DNA of 64,000 nt from Anthonomus grandis grandis (Eukaryota; Arthropoda; Insecta; Coleoptera; Curculionidae), in NCBI RefSeq assembly GCF_022605725.1, contig NC_065554.1, positions 19,735,100 to 19,799,099 of the forward strand, given 5' to 3'. Under the pieces are notes generated by a model. The model saw only the letters and a program-made list of their open reading frames with translations. It did not search any database and had not been told where the DNA came from. The position numbers and the translations under genes were made by a program. Each line of letters starts with the position of its first letter. The first letter of the stretch is position 1. This document shows positions 21,364-32,851 of this stretch, one piece after another.

Positions 21364-22166
21364 TTATCAATTTTTGTAAAACTGGGCCTGCTTGGGATTA
21401 TCCATCGAAGAGGTACCCAGAAATTGTGTTTTGGCTTTCTTTCCAAATGGTGTGGTCTTCAGGTTAACAAGTTTGATTTCTCGAGGCTGAGATTCGACCT
21501 CATGGTTACCTTGTGGCAACACTAGCCATATAATGTGCAGAATTACTTTAATGCACTTTATAAACCTCCAACATCTTGAGGTAAGCTTGATTCCTATTCT
21601 TTGTAAAACATTTTCTTATATTTTCAAAGCCGCAATTTTTGAAGTTTTACGTGTTAATTTTAGGGTCTTAGACAAGATCTTATGCAAGGTCTTAAACTAG
21701 ATCTTAAGTCAGGTCTTCAGCCGACATTAAGCTAGATCTTAAGACATCTCAGGTGCTGTTCCCAATTTCCCATCATCAATTAGAGCTTCATCAGGATTTG
21801 TAGCTTCTTCATGACGTTATTGATTGGACCTTAGTAAGCTGCTGTCCTTGAATCTGCACAATGGGTTACCAGATCAAACCTGATAAAAGGAATTTGTAAG
21901 CAATGTTATGATTTCTCATTTGTTATTATTTGGATTTTGATTGCCTAATTTATATCATTTAATGGCTCCTTATTTATTAAATGTTGTCTAGTATCTACAG
22001 TTCTTTCTTGTCAATTTGCACTGTAACGTAAATTGTTTATGTACTGAAATCATATTTTACTTAATCTCTTTTAATGTCACTATCCTGATTTTCATACAGT
22101 AATATATGTAAGCAACCACACTGAAAGGTATATTTATTTTTATTTGATTTAATACATACATGTTAT
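21364..22166. other. Intron sequence without recognisable features
   Basis: No coding signal or clear repeat ends. Short direct copies of AGATCTTA and GTCTTA lie at 21660-21750. Confidence 0.45.
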
Positions 22167-22310
22167 ACAGTGTTCACAGTGGCCCAAATTCGACCCTCAT
22201 CATTGGGATCTCGAAAACCGTAAGAGATACAATGTCGGTTAAATTATGGCAAAGTTGCTAAATTTGGTATTTAACAAAATGCTGTTTTAAAATTTCGAAT
22301 AGTTCCGAAG
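22167..22310 (+). repeat. Terminus of a TIR transposon family also seen at 47.5 and 53.3 kb
   Basis: CAGTGTTCACAGTGGCCCAAATT, then CATTGGGATCTCGAAAACCG and ATACAATGTCGGTTAAATTA, follow the same order as the ends at 47533 and 53287 (reverse). The likeness continues to GCAAAGTTGCTAAATTTG. The opposite end of this copy was not found. The following sequence to about 22560 (AAGATGGCGTTTTCAGAATT and onward) may be its interior. Confidence 0.65.
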
Positions 22311-23049
22311 ATATCTGGAAAAAACCGAAATCTGGAAAAATCTTTTTTATTCTTTTATGACGTTATTTAAAATCGTATAATTAAATAAATAACACTTTGT
22401 TAAGGGCACTGTTTCTCCTCTACAAGATGGCGTTTTCAGAATTAAAATACGACGTTTCGTTTTTGAGATACCATCAACTTTTTTTTTCAAATACAGCCTT
22501 GGATTTCTATCATAGATTTTTGATTTCAGGGGTTATACTTTTAACTTGAAACTGTCTTATAATTTGTACAATGATTTATTTAAGTGAAAGATTAAACAAC
22601 GAACACTGACAGGTATTCGGAAGGCTTATTTTGTAGTTTACTGTCTGTTACATTTCTTAGCATCCTTTTTGTTTATGTGAGAACCAATTTGCCAGTTACA
22701 ACTGCACTTTCAATAAACACACCAAACTGGATGGCGCCTACAATTTTTACACTACAGGTAAGCATCTCTAGAATAATTCATGCCAAACCACCACCAATTA
22801 GTGTTCTCCAGACTGACCTTCAACATCAGTCAAATTTTATAAAAAACAATCTCAAAAACAGTCTCCAAAACCAATAATCATGAATATTTCTATTCGTTTT
22901 TCTCAGATAAATGCATTTTATTAAAAAGTGATGCGTAAAATGACAACTATACTGACAAATGCATGACAAACCTTTATTAAGTAGGTTCTAAAATTGAAAA
23001 CTGTTCGAGAATAATAAGGTCTACTTAGATTCTAAGAAATCACATAAAA
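22311..23049. other. Intron sequence, possibly interior of the TIR element
   Basis: No coding signal of known type is present. The open frame at 22677-22877 shows no motif. Confidence 0.35.
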
Positions 23050-23340
23050 ATGTTGGCGTCATAGTTTCTACTTGAGACACCATGTAACCAAACTTTTCAT
23101 TGTAAAGGAAGCATTGAATCAAATGGACAACAAATTAAACATTAGTTGCAAGAAATCTAGAATAAATTTCTTAATAGTTGTAGTTTCATATGTTTCGTTA
23201 ATCTGTTACGTCATATTTAACAAACCATTGACTTTAAGCATATGGTTTGCTATACAAAAAGTATTCATATCATAGAATTGTAAACTATCATAATATGTAG
23301 GGTGAAAAAATGAATGTTGACGCCATAGTTTCTACTTTTC
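23050..23340 (+). pseudogene. 3' end of a mariner transposase between direct repeats
   Basis: 23095-23280 matches the 3' end of the mariner remnant at 19343-19560 in the opposite orientation (ATGGACAACAAATTAAACAT against ATGGACAACAAATTGAACAT, then GTTTGCTATACAAAAAGTATTC against the corresponding bases). It encodes only the last dozen residues of the transposase. The segment is bracketed by direct copies of AATGTTG.CG.CATAGTTTCTACTT at 23050 and 23313. The segment may therefore have been duplicated or inserted with these as ends. Confidence 0.6.
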
Positions 23341-23374
23341 TAGAAATTTTTTATTTCAAAAACCGCGCAAGTGA

Positions 23375-23465
23375 CAATACTAATAATACTAATAATAAGA
23401 CATTTATTAGTCACCAAGAAATTACAGCAATTAAGCACAAAGAATACTAATAGGTAGGTGTATTA
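23375..23465 (-). repeat. Probable LINE 3' tail
   Basis: On the minus strand, a short unique run (TTAATTGCTGTAATTTCTTG) is followed by ACTAATAAATGTC and a TTATTAG microsatellite-like tail. This arrangement is typical of jockey/CR1 LINE 3' ends. No coding part is attached. Confidence 0.45.
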
Positions 23466-24265
23466 ACTTTTACAAAATTTCAAATATTACAAATTTCCAC
23501 TAAATATTGAGTATTTCATCATTTACCAATAACAAAAAAAAAATCGAAGAATGTATGTAACTAAATAAAAAAGCTAATAATGCAAGGTGACCAACAGGCC
23601 ATAATATTCAGAATTACAGAGATATCCCTTACACAAAAGGCTCCCTGAATTCTGTTGAGGCCAAAAAAAAATTTAAAAAGAAAATAATTTAAAAAATTTA
23701 ATAATAAATATTCTACTGAAAAAACAAAAAAAAACATACCTAACGGGAGCATGGGAAGAGGATCAGGATATGAAAGAAAATATGAGGGGAAGGGAAGATG
23801 AGGAAATATAGCGATTTATGGCAACGTTTAAAAAATATAAAGTTTTTCATGAACATTATCCACAAAAACGTTAAAAAAAATGCACTGATACACAATTAAC
23901 CAAGGAGAAGCAGCTTAATGTTAACTTTAAAAGTTTTTTCTGTCAATGTAAAATCATTTATTTTAAACCTATTTATAAAATGTGCAATCAAGTATGAAAA
24001 TTACTTTTTAAATAATTCCTTATTGTGCGCGAGAATAGTAAGCAAATTCTAATCGATGCGTCTAAAAAATAAAAGAAGAAAAAAATACTTGAATTTTAAA
24101 TGAATTTGTTCCTTTCACTGTGAATGCACTGTATAATGATAAACCTTTGTAATGACTTTGAAAAATTAGAGTACAGAGCTACATTTTTTCTTATATTGGA
24201 GCAAAAACGGAATAATAACCCTCATAATAAGGAGTAAAGTATGAAATAAAAAAATATATTCTTAC
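23466..24265. other. Intron sequence, AT-rich, no recognisable features
   Basis: AT-rich with poly-A and poly-T runs. This is the 3' part (for the minus-strand gene, the 5' part) of the last intron. The donor GTAAG occupies 24261-24265. Confidence 0.5.
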
Positions 24266-24486
24266 CCTCCTCCGATGGTAATCATTTTACTGTCAGCGGC
24301 CATAAACAATTCGGCACCATGTGATACATTCCTGTCACCTTCGACACCGACCCAGGGATATTTCGCCCTCTCCGGATACAGCGAAAACAGGAAAGTCTCT
24401 CCGGTACCGAAATACGCCTGACGGTTCCCTCGGTCGTCCTTTTGGTTCCTCTCGCACCATCTCGACGAACAATATGCTCCGAAAAC
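24266..24486 (-). CDS. sky: Penultimate coding exon of the TLDc-domain protein
   Basis: The exon begins after ATGTAG (acceptor at 24487-24488) and encodes VFGAYCSSRWCERNQKDDRG, then QAYFGTGETFLFSLYPERAK and ELFMAADSKMITIGGG, ending before the GTAAG donor. These are the central TLDc strands: xGAYxSxxWxxR, FGTGExFLFxL and the MxIGGG loop. It starts in phase 0 and ends two bases into a glycine codon that is completed at 18675. No stop or frameshift is present, and base use is clearly more GC-rich than the surrounding introns, as expected of conserved coding sequence. Confidence 0.92.
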
Positions 24487-24544
24487 CTACATGAAACGAT
24501 ATAATCGAGTTAAAATCAAGCAACTCCGCAAGTTATTTTCTCAC

Positions 24545-24703
24545 CTCGTTATTACAAGTTTTGATCATAAGTAGGGTGGGTTCGTGCTGTTCAACTCTAA
24601 CGTAAAACGTGGTCAAACTGCAACCGTGTTCCTCGGTGGTGTAAAGTAGAATCGGTTGGTACATGGTGATGCGTACCGGGAGCCAGGACCATAAGGTCAG
24701 TAA
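24545..24703 (-). CDS. sky: Upstream TLDc exon of the same gene
   Basis: The exon of 53 codons reads LLTLWSWLPVRITMYQPILL and TTEEHGCSLTTFYVRVEQHE, then TLLMIKTCNNE, with a GTGAG donor at 24540-24544. The acceptor is taken as TTTTAAAG before 24703. Both ends are in phase 0 and fit the next exon. The WSWxPxRxxxxQPxLLYTTEEHGCSL run is closest to TBC1D24/Skywalker among TLDc proteins. Upstream exons, including the TBC domain, should lie further right on this strand but were not recognised in the remaining 39 kb of the window. Confidence 0.9.
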
Positions 24704-25540
24704 CTTTAAAAGAGAGCATTTTGTTGTAGCCGAGGTTGGAAGAAGCGTTGGATAGTTGGAGTGGATACAGGAAGGCCGGTAAGTGTCACATTCTCGGTTG
24801 TATAAAGAACGTTATAGTAAAAGTTTCAGGGCTCACAAGACCTTCAAAATAGTCTATACTTGAACTATTTGCCAGAAAAGTTTGCATGCATCTTAAACCA
24901 GTGATAGCAGTAATTTATTTGTGTTTTGCAGAATCTAAATAATTCTAAAACAGTCCTTAAGAGGACTCTGTTTGACCAAAAAAAGATTTTTTGTTTAGAG
25001 GGTTTATTAATAAATTGAGAACATGAATTGATTTATAAAAGTTTTTTTTTTTTAAATATACATAATAAATAATTATTACATTAGTTTCGCTTTTCCCGAC
25101 AACATATGGCAACATTGGTATACGCACATTGGTGCACGCTATTTGAATACTCTTAAAGGTGTAAATTAGGAATCGTGATAAGTCGTAACGAGTCGTGGCT
25201 CATCGCGCTGGCACTGTTGCCGTATGATGTGTGAAGTAGTTAAAGACTTAAATTAGATTCATTTATTTCTCAAACTATATTTGACAGGCCTATTGCTACA
25301 ATATTGGCTTCTTTGGAACTCCGGGGTGAATTCTTACTGGGCCAGATCAAGGGGTCGAAATAACACTTTTTTGGCTCATAAAGATATGCCCTAAAAATGC
25401 CATTAAGAATAAATTTCACGCTGGTATTATTTTTCATGATGACAATATTCATATGATTAACCGGTATGTTTATCAGGTGTTTTTATGATGATAATTGATT
25501 TTTAATTATTTTATAGAAAATATGAAACACTGTGCAGAGT
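24704..25540. other. Upstream intron of the TLDc gene, no recognised features
   Basis: No coding signal is found. A minus-strand frame at 25270-25452 has no motif. Confidence 0.45.
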
Positions 25541-25559
25541 AACTGTAAAATCCCCTATT

Positions 25560-28260
25560 AAGTCAAGCTAATTAACATTTTAGGGCAACAGCCCAATAGA
25601 GCATCAAAAAAACAAGTTTCTGAAGATTTTCAGAATAATTCACAAGTAACTGCAGCAGAAATTAGAAAAAAAAAACGCAACTTGTGATGGCTTTAACTTG
25701 GTGGGGTCAAAAAAGTCTTATTTTGATCCCAGGAACACGATCCTGCATTTCTCTTTTTTTTTCGATTGCCTTGACCTGAAGAAGCCAGTAAGCAGATATA
25801 TGTGCCAGAAAATCCATTAATTTTTCAAACTGAGACATTTAATGAGAGCACCAAAAGTGTTCGTTGAGTGACATATCTAACTATAGAGAAATCTTTCAAA
25901 TATATTTGAGAATCAAAAAAGAAGAGCGATTCTTGAAGATGTTTTAAAAGAATAACAAAGATAGCAAGGATGCTAATTGCAGATAAGTATTTTTGTATTC
26001 TGTTGACTCCGGTTGCCTTGAGCTGAAGGAGCCAATCAGCAGAAACACGTGTCAGAAAGTCCATCCAAAGTTCAGAAAAATCTTTCAAATATATTTGAGA
26101 AACAAAAAAGTAGAGCGGTTCTTGGGGTTTAAAAGAATAGCACAACATAGTAAGGAGGCAATAAGCCTAAACACGTATTGGCAAAAAACATAAATGAGGG
26201 TAAAATTCCTCTAAAAGTAGTTGAATATTTTATTCTTTGCATAATTTAAGCAGATTAGGAAAAAAAGAAAAATATTATATGGAGTCATTCTGGCGAATTG
26301 GAAGTGTGGGAGAAATAAAAAAGTGTACTGTAAATTTTGTGCTGAATTTATGAAATAAAAATCCTAAATCGAAATCCGGCTCAAGGGACCAAAAAATGTG
26401 GGAGAAATAAAAAAGTGGACTGTAAATCTTGTGATTAAATGAATGGATAAAACTTATAACGAAACGAACGAATAAGACAACCCCATTTTAAATGGTGGCC
26501 TACCTTGCTGTCACTTATCCTTGCATTTAATCCAAACCGCTTGTTCTTGCCAGAGGGTTGTGGGGCTTAAGGACTTGCCAGCAGTTATAATTGTTCATCC
26601 AAAAAAACTTAGATTCGAAAAATTTTCAAAACATTCGACGGATAATTGGAGAGGCATTTTAAAAAGAAAAAAATGGCAACTTGTGATGGCTATAGCTGAA
26701 GGGGTAAAAATGCCCCACGAACACCTTGGCCTAACGTCAAAAATGTCAGAAAGTCCATAACATTTTTCGAACTCAGATCTTTAATAAGAGAGGGTGAGCA
26801 AAGGTGTTCTTTGAGTAGCATCTCTGATTATAGAGAAATCTTTAAAATATATTTGAGAATCAAAAAAGTAGAGCGGTTCTTAGGTAGATTCTAAAAGAAT
26901 TGCAGAAAATAGTAAGGTCGATACTATTTGCAAATGAGTATTCTTGTATTTCTGTTTGGTTGGGTTGCCTTGACCTGAAGGAGCCAATAAGTAGAAACAC
27001 ATGTCAGAAAGAAAGTAGAGCAATTCTGGGCGATATTTGAAAAAATAGCTAAATATAGTAAACAGGATATTTACGAATAAGTATTACTGCATTTCTGTTT
27101 CGTTTGGCTGCCTTGACTTGAAAGAGTTAATAAACAGAAACATACGTTGGAAACTATATAAAAATATTTAAAAATCTGAAAAAAAAAAAGGGGGTGTGAC
27201 TAAAAAGTGTTCCTTGAGCTCTACCTTACAATATTTTTTGCTATTCCAATTTCCCTAAAAATAGTAGGATATTTCATTCCTTTCCAAAGAAACGAAATAT
27301 CCTAAGTTTAAAAGGAAAAGTATTATATAGATTCAGTTTAGCCAATTAAAAGTACAAAAGAAATAAAAAAGGGTACTGTAAATTTAAGGCTGTATGCAAT
27401 AAAAATTCTTAATCCAAATCTGGCTCGAAGGACCAAAAAATTTGGAAGAAATAAAAAAGTAGACTGTAAATTTTCTGATGAAATCAATGAAGGAATGAAA
27501 CAATGAACCGAATGGGTAAGACAATCCGATTATAAAGCTGGTGGAATACCTTGCTGTCGCTTTTCCTAGCATTTAATTCAAAACTCTTGTTCTTCCAGGT
27601 TTACCTCCAAAAGGTTGTTGGGATTGAGTGTGTGCCTTGTGAATTAATTCTAAAAGTTTTCAGAATATTTGACGTATAATCGCAGAAACACTTCAAAGAG
27701 AAAAAAATAGCAACTTGTTATGGCTGTAATTCGGAGTGTTCAAAAAAAAGTCTGATTTTGATCGCACTAACAGGCTCCTTCTGCATTTTATTTTCTATGG
27801 TTATCTTGACCTGAAGAAGCCAATAAGCAGAAACACATTTAAGAAGTTCATTAAATTTTTCGAACAGACATTTAATGAGAGTGGGTGACCAAAAGGATTG
27901 CATATCTCACTATAGAGAAATCGTTCAAATATATTTGGGAATCAAAAGGAAGAGCGGTTTTTGGGGATATTCTGCAAGGGTATCAGAAAATATTAAGAAT
28001 GCTACTTGCAGATAAGTATTCCTACATTTCTGTTTCATTCGGCTGTCTTGACCTGAAGAAGCCAATAAGTAGAAAAACGTGTCGGTAGGTTGTTGAATAT
28101 TAGAATATTCTTAGCATAATTTAGGAAGAAACGGAAATCTCCTAGTAAAAAAACATTACATTCAGATTCGATCTAGCGAATTGGAAGTTTGAGAGAAATA
28201 AAACAGTAATTGTAAATTTTTATCTGAAATGTATGCAATAAAATTAACTTGCGCGTTTTT
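25560..28260. repeat. Higher-order tandem repeat array
   Basis: The core CTTGACCTGAAGAAGCCAAT with AAGCAGAAACAC recurs near 25771, 26014, 26969, 27113, 27808 and 28048, usually after a TTGTATTTCTGTTT box and before GTCAGAAAGTCCAT. A longer block of AGAAATAAAAAAG, ACTGTAAAT, CTGGCTC.AGGGACCAAAAA and CTTGCTGTC recurs at 26215-26560, 27270-27600 and in shorter form at 28085-28260. This gives higher-order units of about 1.05 kb and 0.8 kb, each built from shorter related pieces. Open frames inside the array are by-products of the repeat. Confidence 0.85.
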
Positions 28261-31200
28261 ATGGTGAGAGCGACTTATTTGGTCATTGGTTTTATGCTAA
28301 TGTATTCCCATCAATCAGGATCGTTGCAGATGCGACTCTTCTCAGTGGAAGAATAAGCCTCACATACTTTGTGAGGACTGATTGTGACACGTTAAAAAAA
28401 GGGTCGCGAAGAAATTTAATTTGAAAAAATGCATAGATTTTATGTGCTTCAAAGATTTAGAGTCAAATTAAAGAATAACATCAGACATTTTAGATTAAAT
28501 ACCCATAAAGAATATAGCTTATTATTATGTAATTAATAAAATAAATGAAAATACTTCGATTTTACGAAATAGAAAGGTCACAACTATAAGAAAGTGAGAT
28601 ATTGGATAGTTAGACCTGAAGAAAAATCTGGGAACCCACAGGTGAATAAATTTTGAGAAAAGACCACAAAAATGTGACAAAACTATTTCTATTATTTCTA
28701 CAATATCTGTTTACAAAAATGAGCAAAAAATTACAAGCACTTAATAGAAAAAGTAGAAAATTAGATAAAAGATAGTTATATAGATGTCAAACAGGCTCGT
28801 ATAGAAAGAAATTCTGGAATGAAAAAAACAGATTCTTGGAGATATTTTAAAAGTTAAAAAAAACAAACTAGTACCATCCTTACATGCCGATAAGCATTAC
28901 TGCCTTTCGTGTTTTCGATTTCCTTATTCTTTAGTTTTCTGAGTTGGCTTGCCCTGGGGATTAAATAGAAATATATGTTCCAACAATTAGGGAATAACGG
29001 ATAGAATCTGCCGGGTTTGGACTTAAGGGTTTTGCCTATGGTATATAGATAACAATTTTCGAAAGTGGTCCTTTAGGCCCATTTTGAGATACATAAACAA
29101 AAATTAAACCCTAAGAGGGGAAAAACTGCTTCTAATTTATCGGTTCTGCAATGTGTATTTTCTGGGATTTTTGATAATGTTAATTGAGTCAGGAAGTAAT
29201 TCCCCATAATGTATAGTTAAATATACATTTTATGATATAACCTAAAATTGTATTTTAAGCATAATATATCGAATACGAGCGACTACATTCTTGGATTACT
29301 ATTTACGAGTCCACTTTAGGTTCAAAACATGAATTTAGCTTAGTAAATCCTGGTGATCTATAATAATTTACAAAAAATTATCTGAAGTATGATCAAAAGC
29401 GTAAAGACATTTTTAAGAAAAATTAAAAATTGTCTATATTTCAATAACAACCTTCTGTAACAATGAATTTTAAAATTACCGTAATTTACACGTTAAGCGT
29501 TGATTTAAACACTTAATTCTTGAATCCTTTTTTACGACTTTGACCATTATAGAAATGACACTGAAAAGATATAATACGTAGCAGGCTTCGTTTTTATTTG
29601 ATAAATTGCATATGCAAGTTGGATGCAGACCACTGGTTTTCCTTGCAAATAGTTAAGTTTTTTTTACAATAAAAGTCAGTAGTTAATATAAGAACTCATT
29701 AATAGTTAGATTTTACCTATAGCTCAAAGGGTTTTCTGGCTGATTACAAAAAAATTACTATAACTGTCTATAGAACCAAGAACCGATACTTACCGGAAAT
29801 TACCTGTATGGTGCGGAATATTGGCAGTGCAAAAACGATGTATAGTAAATAAATATGTTGCTGAGAAAAAATTGTAACTGCTTTTGAAAACATAACGTAA
29901 ACATAACAATTTACTAGGGTAATAATACAAGAATACAGAATATGAGTTATATGGATAAAGATTCAACAGTCTTTTAGAATGATTCATTTTATAAATATAT
30001 GTAAGTAAAATTTGATCGATAATCAAACCTATAAAAACGCTATTGATATCTCAATAATACTATATTGAATGTTCATTTGCCCTTTTGTCAAGGTTGAGTA
30101 AAATTGATATGCAAAATAAAATATTTAAATGGATATTAATTTACATTATTATATTGACTATTTTGTAAATATTATAAAATCGAAATTTGTAATTTTGATT
30201 TCTATATCATTTTACCTGTATGTAAAGTTTAACTTGATGCCATTCACAAACCTAATTCAAACAGGATTAGTAATTCATAACTCCTGATCTCTGTAAAATA
30301 ATAAGATGGATTTAAGGGTTGGAAAAAATAGACATTGGCATTTATAACCAAAAAATAGGCAAAAATAAGAAATATTTTTTATTAATTTTTTGCTCTAGAT
30401 TTCTTAGTTTAGGATCAATCTTAAGTGATCAATATAGGACTCGTCTTTTGTAAGAATACAGGGTGTTACAAGTATTTTCCATAATTTCTTTGGTCAGCTA
30501 AGTACTATGGTACCATCGAATAGATTAGGTTAGAATTTTAAAGATTATCTGATTTTTTTTTGAGTAGACAAGTGGGTTAAGCGGTTTTGATGCCACCAGG
30601 TCTCTAATTCTGTTCCAGAATTCTAAGGAACCTGAGTTTTACTGTAGGTGAACTTTGCCCATTTAATTTCCTCTTTACTAGAAACTTTTCCATAGAAGAA
30701 TGTGATTTATGTTTTAGATTATGTAAGGGTTGTGTAGACAATCATTATTAATAGAATAAGCGAGAAAAATCGACCAAGTGGATCAAATCTGGACAATTGA
30801 GACCATAACTGACTGGATTTCACTATACATTAAAAAGAAATTAGACATTGAGTAATTTATAGAAGACGACAACGACAACGTAAAATATAGTAATAATAAA
30901 AATTAAATTTTAAAAATCTAGTTAACAAGGATATTCAAATATTTAAACCTGTAAGATAATCTTCCTAATACGGGTAGTAAGTGGCATTTAAGATTTAAAC
31001 TAAAAGTCATCCAGGATTTGGTTTAATTTACCCATGAACTACTAGCAATATAAAAATACCAAGCTTTGAAAAAAATACTGTAAACATGTTGATGCGGTAT
31101 ATCAGTATAAACTGCAAAATTAAATTGTTTAGGTAATGATTAATAATGCCAGTGCTTAAAGCTTTTTGCTAAAAAGACAAATATGACGCTTTTATTACAT

Positions 31201-31596
31201 AAAAACTGTACAAAATAAAAAAATATTTAAAATCCCTGAAAGACCTAATTCCTTTATAATAAGTATTTCAAATGCTAAGAATAAAATGAAAAATTAACGA
31301 AACACGTAAAATTATTTAAAATGCTTGGGGAGACAAAATAACAATACCATTAATCCAAAAGGATCTGGAGTATACAAAAATTGCTTTAAACGCCTATACG
31401 AAATTTAAAACTTCACTAAACAGATAAAATGCCTGGATTATTTTTTTTTTAATAAAATACCTGGAAAAAAATTAAAAACGTCTTTAAAAGCCTGAGAAAA
31501 GCTTACAGATAAGGTAAAATTACTCCAAATTCCTGGCAAATGACTAATAATTAATCCGAATGTTTGCGTCGAAAATCTTACAGGCCAAATGGATAA
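28261..31596. other. Intergenic or intronic, no recognisable gene
   Basis: More than 3 kb of AT-rich sequence. Weak copies of the preceding array (for example near 28930) suggest decay of its edge. Between 31230 and 31560 short words such as AAAATGCCTGG and AAATACCTGG recur irregularly. No coding motif, RNA gene or transposon ends were found. Confidence 0.4.
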
Positions 31597-31655
31597 ATAA
31601 TCTAAAGGGAACTACACAAGGTCTCGGTCTCAAAAGTATTTATTAATTCTAATAA

Positions 31656-31700
31656 TAGGTTACACGTGTTTCGCTCATATTAAGAGTATCATCAGACCTA
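31656..31700 (-). ncRNA. Hammerhead ribozyme motif, weaker copy
   Basis: On the minus strand this repeats the ribozyme of the right end: TAGGT, CTGATGA, a stem II, GAGC, GAAA, the palindrome ACACGTGT, then AACCTA. Stem II carries one mismatch (ACTC against GAGC), so activity may be reduced. Confidence 0.65.
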
Positions 31701-31863
31701 AAAATTAAAAACAAACAAACTAAATACAATAACAACCTTAAAGTTAGATAAAATTGGTACCTTAAAAATCGAATACGAACAGTATATGATTTACGGTCAC
31801 ATTATACACACACACTAATTTGTTGGATTTAATTCTTTGCTATACAGATTATTTAAATTACCT

Positions 31864-32438
31864 ATGTCTAACGCAGCATTTCAAAAAGAATTTAACATCA
31901 TAAAATCTATTGCTATATTAATAATAAATTCCCAATTTCAAGCTTAAATAAAATTTACTTTAAATATAATAATAAGTACAAACTCTCTTATCATATTGTC
32001 CAGGAAAAGAAGGAAGGTAACAAAAACTTTAGATGTTTAATGTACTTTGGAGGTATCTCCCATCAGCTGGCCCTTGACATATCTGTTGCTTTTAAAACTT
32101 AAAATTCGTAAAAAAGAAATTTGGTAAGACCAGTAGATGAACAAGACTCTCTATCTAAATCTGGAGTTTATAGCTTACAATGTGCCGATTGTCCCGCTAT
32201 TTATGTAGGGCAGTCAGGCAGGAGAATTTCCACTAGAATACGAGTACATTTGAGTCTGGTGAATAAGTTTAGAGACACTGATACTATTGAGACCAAGACG
32301 GTCTTTGCTACACATTTATTGTCTTCGGGCCATAATTATACTGTTCCTGATAATGTATCAGTCGTGCATGAATGCCAAAAAAGCAGAAAACTGGACCTTC
32401 TGGAATTATTTGAAATCACCAAACCAAGCTGTTTTTAA
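31864..32438 (+). pseudogene. C-terminal part of Penelope-like protein with GIY-YIG endonuclease
   Basis: The region begins with MSNAAFQKEFNIIKSIAI, the linker that follows the reverse transcriptase in this family, then breaks at stops and small shifts (to about 32100). An intact segment at 32121-32438 carries SGVYSLQCADCPAIYVGQSG and RRISTRIRVHLSL. This matches the GIY-YIG nuclease with its GVY and YVGQ strands, the CxxC pair typical of Penelope endonucleases and the catalytic arginine. The expected glutamate further on is plausible near LLELFE. The stop is TAA at about 32436. The reverse transcriptase is missing, so the element could not mobilise on its own. Confidence 0.85.
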
Positions 32439-32504
32439 TTTTGAACCCTGATTCATTTTTAACAATATTGCCTGACATACTCCACTTCTACTAGAAATAT
32501 CTCC

Positions 32505-32590
32505 AAGGACCTGGTAGCACAGTAGTTCACATTGCTGACTGACGCCTTTTTTTTTAGACTAGTAGCAGGTTCGAATCTCATTCGCTTAGG
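32505..32590 (+). other. tRNA-like A and B box pair (possible Pol III promoter)
   Basis: TGGTAGCACAGTAGTTCAC at 32512 resembles an A box, and GGTTCGAATCTC at 32569 a B box, spaced as in a tRNA gene or tRNA-derived SINE. A T8 to T9 run between them (32547-32555) would act as a terminator, and no clear cloverleaf can be drawn. It is therefore a relic or a chance match. Confidence 0.3.
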
Positions 32591-32806
32591 ACAATAATTT
32601 TATATTTTTGTATTTTATCAATTTTAATTTAGTTGTTTTGGTTTTTTACAAACTTGTGGCGTATCACATTCCTAAGAATTTATTTTATTTATTGTGTGTG
32701 TATAATGTGACCGTAAAGCATGTACTGTTTGTAGTCGATTTTTAAGGTACCAATTTTATTTAACTTTAAGGTTGTTATTGTATTTAGTTTCTTTGTTTTT
32801 AATTTT

Positions 32807-32851
32807 TAGGTCTGATGATGCTCTTAATATGAGCGAAACACGTGTAACCTA
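32807..32851 (+). ncRNA. Hammerhead ribozyme, complete core
   Basis: Every part of a minimal hammerhead is present in order. Stem I TAGGT (32807-32811) pairs with ACCTA (32847-32851). The core CTGATGA is at 32812-32818. Stem II pairs GCTC with GAGC around a TTAATAT loop. GAAA is at 32835-32838, and stem III is the self-complementary ACACGTGT. The cleavage site GTA ends at 32846. A palindromic stem III with almost no loop is characteristic of Penelope-type hammerheads, which are thought to work best as dimers. It lies in the right terminal repeat of the Penelope-like element. Confidence 0.88.

Noticed and set aside
21259..21525. 88-codon frame at the end of the Harbinger-like MITE
   Set aside because: It spans the MITE terminus and target duplication and is not a coding region.
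32505..32590. Functional tRNA gene
   Set aside because: A and B box-like words are present, but a T run interrupts the anticodon arm region and no cloverleaf can be drawn.
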